The translations under genes were made by a program, and so were the position numbers. The notes below the pieces were generated by a model. The model was not told the origin of the DNA, made no database searches, and saw nothing but the letters and a program-made list of their open reading frames with translations. Below, piece after piece: positions 1-6,016 of a stretch of DNA of 10,854 bases. Source of the stretch: Oscillospiraceae bacterium (GTDB lineage: Bacteria > Bacillota_A > Clostridia > Oscillospirales > JAAYXM01); assembly GCA_017408185.1 (NCBI GenBank), contig JAFQVE010000223.1, forward strand, positions 1 through 10,854, in the 5' to 3' direction. Each line of letters begins with the position of its first letter. Within the stretch, counting starts at the first letter, position 1.

Positions 1-16
1 AAATTCATTTCCTGCT

Positions 17-505
17 TTATCTCCCGATACCAAGCCCCGAAAGAATTTCTTCCTGACGTGAGAAGTGAAGCTTTTCGTCCTCCTCGCCCTTTTCGTGGTC
101 ATATCCGAGAAGGTGGAGCATTCCGTGAGCCGTAAGAAACGCAAATTCCCGCTCCTCACTGTGGCCGTACTCCTGCGCCTGTGCTTTTGCGCGGTCTGCA
201 GAAATTACGATATCACCGAGCATTACCGCTCCGGTAGATTCATCAATCTCAAGCGGATTTACCTCAATTTTCTGTCCGGGCGTAAGCTCAAGCATCGGAA
301 AAGAGAGTACATCGGTCGGGCGGTCTACGCCGCGATGCTCAAGATTTAATTCGTGGATATTTTCATCATCCGTTATCATAACGCAGACGTCACAGTTCTG
401 CTCAACGTTCTCTGCATCAAGCGTACCTTTTGCAACGCGGGTTATAAGAGCCTCAAGCTCCTCATTTGGTGTATCGGAAACAACCGTTATACTATGCTCT
501 GCCAT
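17..505 (-). CDS. ybeY: rRNA maturation endoribonuclease YbeY
   Basis: This 162-residue protein is a zinc-dependent single-strand endoribonuclease that acts in the cytoplasm on 16S rRNA 3'-end maturation and ribosome quality control (family knowledge). The sequence shows the UPF0054 signature near the C-terminus: HGMLHLLGYDH, giving the H-x3-H-x5-H zinc triad at H127, H131 and H137. The upstream family blocks HRGVDRPTDVLSFP (residues 57-70, conserved arginine R59) and LGDIVIS (97-102 region) are also present. Length is normal for the family. The ATG at 505 is preceded by AAGGAAGG inside the end of phoH, and the two genes overlap by 14 bp, so they are probably translationally coupled. It corresponds to B. 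subtilis yqfG. In related genomes dgkA and era usually follow, beyond the left edge here. Identification is secure. Confidence 0.97.
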   Translation of the reverse strand: MAEHSITVVSDTPNEELEALITRVAKGTLDAENVEQNCDVCVMITDDENIHELNLEHRGVDRPTDVLSFPMLELTPGQKIEVNPLEIDESTGAVMLGDIVISADRAKAQAQEYGHSEEREFAFLTAHGMLHLLGYDHEKGEEDEKLHFSRQEEILSGLGIGR

Positions 506-1496
506 TTTTATTATCCTTCCTTATGTGTTGTAATTTCTTTTCTCTTTCGCGGTCGCGCTTTTCATACGCATTTATTATTCTCTGGACAAGCACATGGCGC
601 ACAACGTCCTTTGATGAAAGCATACACATCGCAACGTCCTCAATCCCGTCAAGCACGCGCATCGCATCGCGAAGTCCCGAGCTTTTGCCGTCCGGCAGGT
701 CTATCTGCGTTATGTCACCGGTGATTACCGCCTTTGAATTGAAGCCGAGACGGGTTAAAAACATTTTCATTTGCTCAGGCGTAGTATTCTGCGCTTCGTC
801 AAGAATAATGAACGAATCGTCAAGCGTTCTTCCGCGCATATACGCAAGCGGCGCAACCTCAATTGTCCCGCGCTCCATATAACGTTGGAACGCCTCCGGA
901 CCTATCATATCATACAAACCGTCATACAGCGGACGGAGATACGGGTCAACCTTGCTCTGCAAATCTCCGGGCAGAAAACCGAGTTTCTCCCCTGCTTCAA
1001 TCGCGGGACGGGTGAGGATTATCCGGTTTACCTTCTTTTCGCGGAAAGCCTTCACCGCCGCCGCAACTGCAAGATACGTCTTTCCCGTACCGGCAGGACC
1101 GACGCCAAGCGTTACCGTGTTGTTCTGTATTGCATTGATATAATCGCGCTGACCGATTGTTTTCGGCTTTATCGGCTTTCCTTTCACCGTGATGCAGATA
1201 ACATCACGCGAAAGCTCCGCTATCTGTTCCTCTTTATTTTCCTCAACAAGCCCGATCGCATACCGGATATTCTGTTCGTTTATCCCCTCACCGCGCGAAG
1301 AAAGCACAAGCAGGCTTTCGATAACTCTAACCGCGCGGTCTGCACGCTCCTCGTCGCCGACAACCTTAAGCTCTGTATTTCGGTTTAATACCGTTACGCC
1401 GAGCTCACGTTCTAAAATCCCTATGTTTTCGTCAAATGAACCGAAAATATCGGTCATCTGCTCGAGTCTTTCTATGTTTATCGTTCGTTCTACCAT
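492..1496 (-). CDS. phoH: PhoH family ATPase
   Basis: This 334-residue cytoplasmic P-loop ATPase belongs to the PhoH/PhoL group. Family knowledge associates it with RNA metabolism and with YbeY; the exact substrate is uncertain. Visible motifs are Walker A GPAGTGKT (residues 133-140) and Walker B SFIILDEAQNTT (228-239, with D233 and E234). Between them is the family block LTRPAIEAGEKLGFLPGDLQ (161-180), and after them ITGDITQIDLP (258-268). Residues about 1-70 resemble the small KH-like N-terminal domain of PhoH. The ATG at 1496 lies 12 nt below a GAGGTG sequence that overlaps the yqfD stop codon, a slightly long spacing. The C-terminal tail (about 311-334) is highly charged and overlaps the start of ybeY. 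The gene is third in the yqfC-yqfD-phoH-ybeY operon. Confidence 0.96.
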   Translation of the reverse strand: MVERTINIERLEQMTDIFGSFDENIGILERELGVTVLNRNTELKVVGDEERADRAVRVIESLLVLSSRGEGINEQNIRYAIGLVEENKEEQIAELSRDVICITVKGKPIKPKTIGQRDYINAIQNNTVTLGVGPAGTGKTYLAVAAAVKAFREKKVNRIILTRPAIEAGEKLGFLPGDLQSKVDPYLRPLYDGLYDMIGPEAFQRYMERGTIEVAPLAYMRGRTLDDSFIILDEAQNTTPEQMKMFLTRLGFNSKAVITGDITQIDLPDGKSSGLRDAMRVLDGIEDVAMCMLSSKDVVRHVLVQRIINAYEKRDREREKKLQHIRKDNKNGRA

Positions 1497-1507
1497 ATTG
1501 TTTTAAA

Positions 1508-2683
1508 TCACCTCAGAATTTCTCTTTCTTCTCCTGTCTTTTCAATGCACTCCGCAATTATGGATGCATACGCAAAGGTCTCATCCTCGGATGTACGGAG
1601 CTCTGCGTTCACAACCTCGCTGCTCTCCGGAATATCAAGCGCGAGATGCAGACCCTCTCCCAACGTATCATAAGCGGTTTCAGAAGACATTTGCACCGTC
1701 TCCGTTTTGTATTCACGGCACTTTGCTCTCTCCAATGAAACCGGAAGCGTAACTCCGTCAAAAAGCACAAGATCTGTCTTTTCTATTATTTTATCACACT
1801 TTGCATATGAAAATCCACTGTTTATATATAATTTTATTCTCTTTCCGCATAAAATTATTGTATACAGCTCTTTTTCGTTGCCTGTATACACCTTTTCCGC
1901 ATAACTTTTCTGCATCCGCGCGCTCTTTTTTCTCCATGTACGCAAGCTTATTTCCGCATCTGCATGTGTAAGAATTGTGCTTCCGGCGCGCCCGGTCATA
2001 TACCCGCTTGCAAGAATCTGCCCCTTTATAACCGTGTCTCCCCGGACAACCTCAGGAGTTCCCGTCTTTACGGTAATGTCACATACAACGCCGTCTTTAT
2101 CTGCTATTATATCACACGGAATTTCTTTTGCAAGTACTTCCGGCGGAGAAATGCGCTTTCTTGCCGTAACATTGGCGTGGGAACCGCTGAAATTGACAGA
2201 CACATACGCGAGCTCCGGCATATCAATAAGCACACTGTTTCGAAGCTCCGATATATTAACCGACGGCACATAGCTTCCAACGGATAACCCTGCATCCGCA
2301 AGAGACCCCCGGAGCTTTACCGCATCAAGCTCCGGAAAGCCATCTATGTTTATCACCCACACGAAGTTTGTGAACACCCATGCAATCAGGCAAAACACTG
2401 CGCATCCGAAAATAAGCGCCGCTCTTTTTTTGAAACGGTATGTAAGAAACGGTAATCCGCACCTTTCAATTATGTGGACGTGACACATTGCCCGCCGTGC
2501 AACCTGCGGAAGCTTTTTAAAGTCAGAAACGGACATGCGTATACGAAACACACCTATATCCATCGTCTGCATATCCCAAAACTCTATATTCTTCTGCGCA
2601 CATAGGTTGAAAAAGCGCTCGGGATATGAGCAATTCACCTCGACCTGTACATTTCCGCAAAAAAAGTTTATCACATTCTGCAA
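1508..2683 (-). CDS. yqfD: Sporulation protein YqfD
   Basis: A 391-residue membrane protein of the YqfD family, found only in endospore formers. In B. subtilis it is a sigma-E mother-cell protein; its biochemical role is not established. The N-terminus (FFCGNVQVEVNC, residues 7-18) matches the typical YqfD opening. A single strong transmembrane segment lies at about 88-111, followed by a long region that should be extracytoplasmic and is rich in beta-strand-like sequence. The start is a TTG at 2683, with GAGAGGTG at 2691-2698 and a 7-nt spacer. The nearer ATG at 2690 is in another frame, and the TTG start gives a family-like N-terminus. The ribosome binding site overlaps the stop of yqfC, implying coupled translation. 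The neighbours yqfC and phoH confirm the assignment. Confidence 0.93.
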   Translation of the reverse strand: MQNVINFFCGNVQVEVNCSYPERFFNLCAQKNIEFWDMQTMDIGVFRIRMSVSDFKKLPQVARRAMCHVHIIERCGLPFLTYRFKKRAALIFGCAVFCLIAWVFTNFVWVINIDGFPELDAVKLRGSLADAGLSVGSYVPSVNISELRNSVLIDMPELAYVSVNFSGSHANVTARKRISPPEVLAKEIPCDIIADKDGVVCDITVKTGTPEVVRGDTVIKGQILASGYMTGRAGSTILTHADAEISLRTWRKKSARMQKSYAEKVYTGNEKELYTIILCGKRIKLYINSGFSYAKCDKIIEKTDLVLFDGVTLPVSLERAKCREYKTETVQMSSETAYDTLGEGLHLALDIPESSEVVNAELRTSEDETFAYASIIAECIEKTGEEREILR

Positions 2684-2696
2684 AGTACATCACCTC

Positions 2697-2969
2697 TCAG
2701 ACTTCAAAGCTCACGCTTCCGATTATTCCCGAAAGCCTGATTTCATCGGCATTCATCGCAAGAACGCCTATATCCGCCCCTGTCACCTTAACGCTTCCTT
2801 TGCCCATATTAAGGCGCACCTCATTTTCCGAGAGCTCCAGAATTCCCTTGTGATTTTCGATATATACCTCGCGGTTTCCCGTCATTTCAATGTGCATAAG
2901 TCCGCCGCGCACGTCGGCAGGAAGATCAAACAAATCCGCTGCGCGTACAATAAAGCTTTGCTTTGACAT
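2697..2969 (-). CDS. yqfC: YabP/YqfC family sporulation protein
   Basis: This small 90-residue protein of the YabP/YqfC family is probably made in the mother cell during sporulation; its molecular function is unknown. The sequence fits in length and in pattern: a beta-rich domain with IEMTGNREVYIENHKGILELSENE (split as family blocks at about residues 27-50) and a C-terminal LSGIIGSVSFEV end. There is no signal peptide or membrane segment. ATG at 2969 is preceded by GAGGTG (2978-2983) with an 8-nt spacer. It is the first gene of the minus-strand operon, 13 nt ahead of yqfD, the order seen in B. subtilis and Clostridia. The very short length alone would make the call weak, but the adjacent yqfD makes it firm. 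Confidence 0.92.
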   Translation of the reverse strand: MSKQSFIVRAADLFDLPADVRGGLMHIEMTGNREVYIENHKGILELSENEVRLNMGKGSVKVTGADIGVLAMNADEIRLSGIIGSVSFEV

Positions 2970-3012
2970 AACAAAAACACCTCTTTCATTTAATTTTATT
3001 AAACGGACAGAT

Positions 3013-3044
3013 GTTATATGTTTAAAACTTTTATTACATATTTT
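3013..3044 (-). promoter_or_regulatory. Possible sigma-E-like promoter for yqfC operon
   Basis: On the minus strand upstream of yqfC there is a CATATAAC element (3013-3020), with ATA (3039-3041) 18 nt further upstream. This loosely resembles the mother-cell sigma-E pattern (ATA, 16-18 nt, CATAcaaT). B. subtilis yqfCD is sigma-E dependent. The match is partial in an AT-rich region, so this is a tentative placement. Confidence 0.25.
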
Positions 3045-3046
3045 AC

Positions 3047-3075
3047 TTGCTTTTTTTATATTATAGAGGTATAAT
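3047..3075 (+). promoter_or_regulatory. Sigma-A promoter for the glycosyltransferase
   Basis: A TTGCTT -35 box at 3047-3052 is separated by exactly 17 bp from a perfect TATAAT -10 box at 3070-3075. Transcription would start near 3082, leaving a leader of about 30 nt before the TTG start at 3114. The ribosome binding site GGGAGG lies at 3100-3105. This supports vegetative expression of the glycosyltransferase, independent of the divergent sporulation operon. Confidence 0.75.
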
Positions 3076-3113
3076 ATATAGGCTTGTAAAGAGATTATAG
3101 GGAGGGACGTTTT

Positions 3114-4376
3114 TTGCGCTCTTTTTTAGACAGCATAAATCTTCTGTTATTTATCTTTTTCACCGTTCTTTATTCTTATCAGCTTGTTTATGTTTTTGTT
3201 TCGCTGTTTGGAAAACAAAAAAAATTCACAGCCGATAAAAACCACAAATATGCAGTTCTCATTGCAGCGAGAAACGAAAGAACGGTTATCTCCCAGCTTA
3301 TCGAAAGCATAAAAAAGCAAAAATACCCGTGTGAGCTTTGCGATATTTACGTTATCGCCGACAACTGCACCGACGACACTGCCGAGATTGCAAAAGGGGC
3401 GGGTGCCACGGTTTTCTGCAGAGAAAGCAAAACCCACATCGGCAAGGGTTACGCACTTAACTTCGGTTTTAAAAAGCTTGTTGAAGCCGGAAAGTTTTCG
3501 CAGTATGACGGTTTCTTCGTTTTTGATGCAGATAATCTTCTTGATGAAAACTATATTTCGGAAATGAACAAGGTTTTCTCTTCCGGATATAAAATTGTAA
3601 CAAGCTACCGCAATTCAAAAAACTACGATACAAACTGGATTTCCGCAGGTTCCTCGCTCTGGTTCCTTCGTGAGGCAAAATACATTAATTCATCGCGTAT
3701 GATCCTCGGTACGAGCTGTGCAATTTCCGGCACAGGTTTTCTCGTTTCCCGCGAGATCATTGAGAAAAACCGCGGTTGGCAGTATTATCTTCTCACCGAG
3801 GATATTGAATTTTCAATCGACAGCGTTATCAAAAACGAAAAAATCGGCTATGCGGCAGATGCAATGCTCTATGACGAACAGCCATACACCTTCCGCGATT
3901 CATGGAATCAGCGCATTCGCTGGGCAAAAGGCTTTTTCCAGGTCTTTGTAGCATATGGCGGCAAACTCTTCAAGTCCATTTTCAAAAATCGGAGCTTTGC
4001 ATCTTACGACATGCTTATGACAATAATGCCCGCAATGATGCTTACGCTTATCGGTGCCGTGATAAATGCGTCCGTTGCGGTATATGCAATGTTCAATCTT
4101 CCGGAAATGAAGCTTATTGCCATAACAGCGGCAATAGCATTATTTATGACTCTGTTTAACTTCTATGCTATTCTGTATTTCTTCGGACTTATCACCACAA
4201 TAACTGAGTGGCATAAGATAAACGCAAGTGCCGGGAAGAAGATTCTCTACACTTTCACCTTCCCGATATTCATTTTTACGTATATCCCGATTTCCATTGC
4301 GGCGCTGTTCAAAAAAATTGAATGGAAGCCTATACGCCACAGCATAGCAAAAAACATTGAAGAATTCCAGAAATAA
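3114..4376 (+). CDS. Membrane-anchored family 2 glycosyltransferase
   Basis: This 420-residue integral membrane protein transfers a sugar from a nucleotide donor, probably in exopolysaccharide or envelope glycan synthesis; the product is unknown. The GT-A fold starts at AVLIAARNE (residues 47-55) and ADNCTDDT (82-89). The metal-binding DAD is at 138-140, the TED motif with the catalytic-type acidic pair at 228-230, and QRIRW at 266-270. The last is the Q-x-x-R-W motif of processive synthases (cellulose, hyaluronan, N-acetylglucosamine type). Hydrophobic segments at about 7-32, 303-328, 335-362 and 378-400 give one N-terminal and three C-terminal membrane passes. The start is TTG at 3114, chosen because GGGAGG sits 8 nt upstream. 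The gene stands alone, with its own promoter and terminator. No PilZ or deacetylase gene is nearby to name the polymer. Confidence 0.9.
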   Translation: MRSFLDSINLLLFIFFTVLYSYQLVYVFVSLFGKQKKFTADKNHKYAVLIAARNERTVISQLIESIKKQKYPCELCDIYVIADNCTDDTAEIAKGAGATVFCRESKTHIGKGYALNFGFKKLVEAGKFSQYDGFFVFDADNLLDENYISEMNKVFSSGYKIVTSYRNSKNYDTNWISAGSSLWFLREAKYINSSRMILGTSCAISGTGFLVSREIIEKNRGWQYYLLTEDIEFSIDSVIKNEKIGYAADAMLYDEQPYTFRDSWNQRIRWAKGFFQVFVAYGGKLFKSIFKNRSFASYDMLMTIMPAMMLTLIGAVINASVAVYAMFNLPEMKLIAITAAIALFMTLFNFYAILYFFGLITTITEWHKINASAGKKILYTFTFPIFIFTYIPISIAALFKKIEWKPIRHSIAKNIEEFQK

Positions 4377-4380
4377 CACA

Positions 4381-4412
4381 CAGGCAGAAGCAAAACGCTT
4401 CTGCCTGATTTT
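4381..4412 (+). terminator. Strong hairpin terminator, possibly bidirectional
   Basis: A perfect 11-bp stem CAGGCAGAAGC / GCTTCTGCCTG (4381-4391 and 4397-4407) with loop AAAAC is followed on the plus strand by ATTTTCTTT. It lies 5 nt after the glycosyltransferase stop and 8 nt beyond the stop of the convergent antitoxin gene, so it may serve both. The minus-strand side has only a weak T run (TGTGTTATTTC). Confidence 0.88.
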
Positions 4413-4414
4413 CT

Positions 4415-5395
4415 TTATAATGCTATTTTCCCGAACATATCTTTTGCATAATCTGATATATCTCCGGGGTGTAGCATATCATATTTTGCTTTTACGCTTG
4501 CAAAATATCCTGCTATAAGATCTTTATCAATAATTCGGTTCTCTATTTCATCACTTTTTAAACCTTTTCGCGTTTCAATCCACGGTAACTCGCTATGCGT
4601 GAATCGCTCCAGTACTTTACCGCTATAACATCCAAATCCTGCAACAACATTATCTATAACAGCTTTTTCATCATAAGAAAAAGCAAACTCAGTCGCTCCC
4701 GGTATATGTTCGCTAAAGTTGTATCCTGAATATTTTTTATATATTCGTGGATACACCGGTCCGTGCACCCAAGCTTCGCATTCATCCGCAAAGATAAAAG
4801 TCCCATAAAATGCCTGATAGAATGACTGGACATAATATAACATTTTTTGCAAAGCAAGATGCGTGATATCCTCACACTCGTTCAGCAGATATGCTACGAC
4901 TTCGTCTATCTTTGTTGTTTTTCCTGTTATATATTCTTTTGCAGCTTTCAAACTTTTCTCATAAGTCGTATTACTGCTTAAGCTGTCTTTATGTTCTTCG
5001 AGAAGTTGAATGTAATAATCAGGCTCATCATAAAGTCGCAAAAGGATATCCGAATACTGCTTTGATGGAATATCCCCATCAAAAAAGCGACTGAATGTAT
5101 TTTCTCCCCACCCCAGCAGAAGAGAAAGAGGCCTTTTGCCAATTCTGTATCTGGATGCAATTTCACGAACCTTTTCGAGTGAAATGATGCCGTTAGACTC
5201 TCTGTACTTTTCATATATTCTTTTCAAATTTTCTTCCACAACTTTATCAACATACAGTTCTGCACCACAGTTATCACATATTGCTGTTTTCTCGATAAAT
5301 TCATAATCTTTTCCTTTTAATTGCTGAACCGCCGGACGCTCTGTAAGCTTAAACATCACCTGTTGTCTGCATTCCGGGCAAAACATTTTATTCAT
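4415..5395 (-). CDS. MqsA-type zinc finger/HTH/Panacea (DUF4065) antitoxin
   Basis: A 326-residue three-part protein, predicted to be the antitoxin and autorepressor of a toxin-antitoxin pair. Residues 6-43 form a zinc finger C6-x2-C9-x30-C40-x2-C43, the same cysteine spacing as E. coli MqsA (YgiT type). Residues about 70-125 form a helix-turn-helix whose GENTFSRFFDGD block (97-108) resembles the MqsA recognition helix; N99 and R103 match the spacing of its DNA-contacting Asn and Arg. Residues about 162-305 are a Panacea/SocA-type DUF4065 domain, shown by LQKMLYYVQ (182-190), AWVHGPVYPRIYKKY (208-222) and THSELPW (266-272). The ATG at 5395 has AAGGAG 8 nt upstream. The gene lies 21 nt below the toxin gene, the toxin-first order of mqsRA. 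Toxin neutralisation through the Panacea domain is inferred from the family. Confidence 0.85.
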   Translation of the reverse strand: MNKMFCPECRQQVMFKLTERPAVQQLKGKDYEFIEKTAICDNCGAELYVDKVVEENLKRIYEKYRESNGIISLEKVREIASRYRIGKRPLSLLLGWGENTFSRFFDGDIPSKQYSDILLRLYDEPDYYIQLLEEHKDSLSSNTTYEKSLKAAKEYITGKTTKIDEVVAYLLNECEDITHLALQKMLYYVQSFYQAFYGTFIFADECEAWVHGPVYPRIYKKYSGYNFSEHIPGATEFAFSYDEKAVIDNVVAGFGCYSGKVLERFTHSELPWIETRKGLKSDEIENRIIDKDLIAGYFASVKAKYDMLHPGDISDYAKDMFGKIAL

Positions 5396-5416
5396 AATTG
5401 CATCTCCTTTCCGAAA

Positions 5417-5821
5417 CTATCTAAACAAATAATTTATATCATAATTTCGCTTATGAAATGATACTACAATTATCCGTTCATTGTTTTCCAATATATTAAT
5501 CTTAACATAAACATCTACAATAGCTTCTTCATCAGTTACATCACGCAACAAAACCTGTGGAGCGAACACATATAAAATCTCATAACTGAAGGCTGGATGT
5601 TCGTTTTGTACAGAATAACAAAAATCCTCGGCAGACATATCCAAAAGAATTTTCTTTTGCTTTTCCTTTGTTATAGTATACTCCGCAACAAAATCAATGT
5701 TTTCTTTTCTGTTTAAATTCAACGAAATCGAGTACATATTGTTATTCACGCATTCGTGAATGATGTCAACTATTTCTTCTATGTCTTCTTTGGTGTAATT
5801 TGTGTCATACTTATTATCCAT
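5417..5821 (-). CDS. Predicted MqsR-like toxin (mRNA interferase family)
   Basis: This 134-residue protein is encoded directly upstream of the Panacea antitoxin. It probably acts as a ribosome-independent mRNA endonuclease of the MqsR/RelE superfamily. Visible support is the DMSAEDFCYSV block (residues 61-71), resembling the KDFYKSM region of MqsR, and VYVKINILENNERIIVVSFHK (104-123), a strand-rich C-terminal core ending in a conserved-looking SFHKRNYDINYLF. The sequence has no signal peptide or membrane segment. The start is ATG 5821: an in-frame GTG at 5830 is also possible but lies inside the GAGGTG ribosome binding site (5828-5833), so it is unlikely. Toxin-first order, partner type, promoter and palindrome all fit. 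The family assignment rests on remembered pattern and context; it could instead be another small toxin fold. Confidence 0.65.
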   Translation of the reverse strand: MDNKYDTNYTKEDIEEIVDIIHECVNNNMYSISLNLNRKENIDFVAEYTITKEKQKKILLDMSAEDFCYSVQNEHPAFSYEILYVFAPQVLLRDVTDEEAIVDVYVKINILENNERIIVVSFHKRNYDINYLFR

Positions 5822-5827
5822 CCCTAT

Positions 5828-5833
5828 CACCTC
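5828..5833 (-). promoter_or_regulatory. Ribosome binding site that decides the toxin start
   Basis: GAGGTG on the minus strand sits 6 nt before ATG 5821. The alternative in-frame GTG start (5828-5830) is part of this same element, so it could not use it. This favours the 134-residue toxin over a 137-residue form. Confidence 0.75.
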
Positions 5834-5841
5834 ACATATAC

Positions 5842-5869
5842 ATTATACACCTTTTTTCATTAAAGTCAA
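5842..5869 (-). promoter_or_regulatory. Sigma-A promoter of the toxin-antitoxin module
   Basis: On the minus strand a TTGACT -35 box (5864-5869) is separated by 16 bp from a perfect TATAAT -10 box (5842-5847). The transcript would start near 5835, only about 14 nt upstream of the toxin ATG at 5821. The promoter is strong in appearance and abuts a palindrome, as expected for an autorepressed module. Confidence 0.72.
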
Positions 5870-5872
5870 CAA

Positions 5873-5896
5873 GAAATGCACTAATTAGTGCATTTC
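5873..5896. promoter_or_regulatory. Perfect 24-bp palindrome, candidate antitoxin operator
   Basis: The half-site GAAATGCACTAA is followed immediately by its exact reverse complement TTAGTGCATTTC, with no spacer. It begins 3 bp upstream of the -35 box of the module promoter, where a dimeric repressor could block RNA polymerase. The MqsA-like HTH of the antitoxin is the obvious candidate ligand. The site differs from the E. coli MqsA site (AACCT/AGGTT half-sites), so specificity would be new. As RNA it could also form a hairpin, but no T run follows on either strand. Confidence 0.6.
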
Positions 5897-5917
5897 CATC
5901 ACAAGGGAGTTTAAATA

Positions 5918-5963
5918 ATAATGCCACAAGAGGAAGTCAAACATATCCCCCTTATGGCATTAT
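5918..5963. repeat. Imperfect inverted repeat downstream of hydrolase operon
   Basis: ATAATGCCA (5918-5926) pairs with TGGCATTAT (5955-5963). After one mismatch three more pairs form (AAG 5928-5930 with CTT 5951-5953), leaving a loop of about 20 nt. On the minus strand it lies about 50 nt after the hydrolase stop and is followed by TATTATTTAAAC, so it could be a weak terminator for the six-gene operon. It could also be a remnant of a small element. The rest of the 5831-6016 gap shows no gene that can be supported. Confidence 0.4.
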
Positions 5964-6016
5964 ATTATCTACAGCTTTCTCAAACCAATTTTTATCATCA
6001 TCCGCTTTTTCATTGC

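Noticed and set aside
1..8. Possible start of the next operon gene (ATG on the minus strand at 6-8, as expected for dgkA)
   Set aside because: Only eight bases remain in the window and the AGGAA sequence touches the ATG directly, so neither a gene nor its identity can be supported.
3060..3065. A TATAAT on the minus strand that could serve yqfC
   Set aside because: No acceptable -35 box is found 16-18 bp upstream (the sequence there is TACAAG), and it lies in a generally AT-rich run.
5873..5896. Reading the 24-bp palindrome as an intrinsic terminator
   Set aside because: The stem is AT-rich in the middle, would have to open a loop in the TAATTA centre, and has no T run after it on either strand.
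5884..5944. Tiny minus-strand frame of 20 codons starting at ATG 5944 after AAGGGGG
   Set aside because: The spacing to the ATG is only 2 nt, the frame runs through the inverted repeat and ends in the palindrome, and there is no recognisable product.
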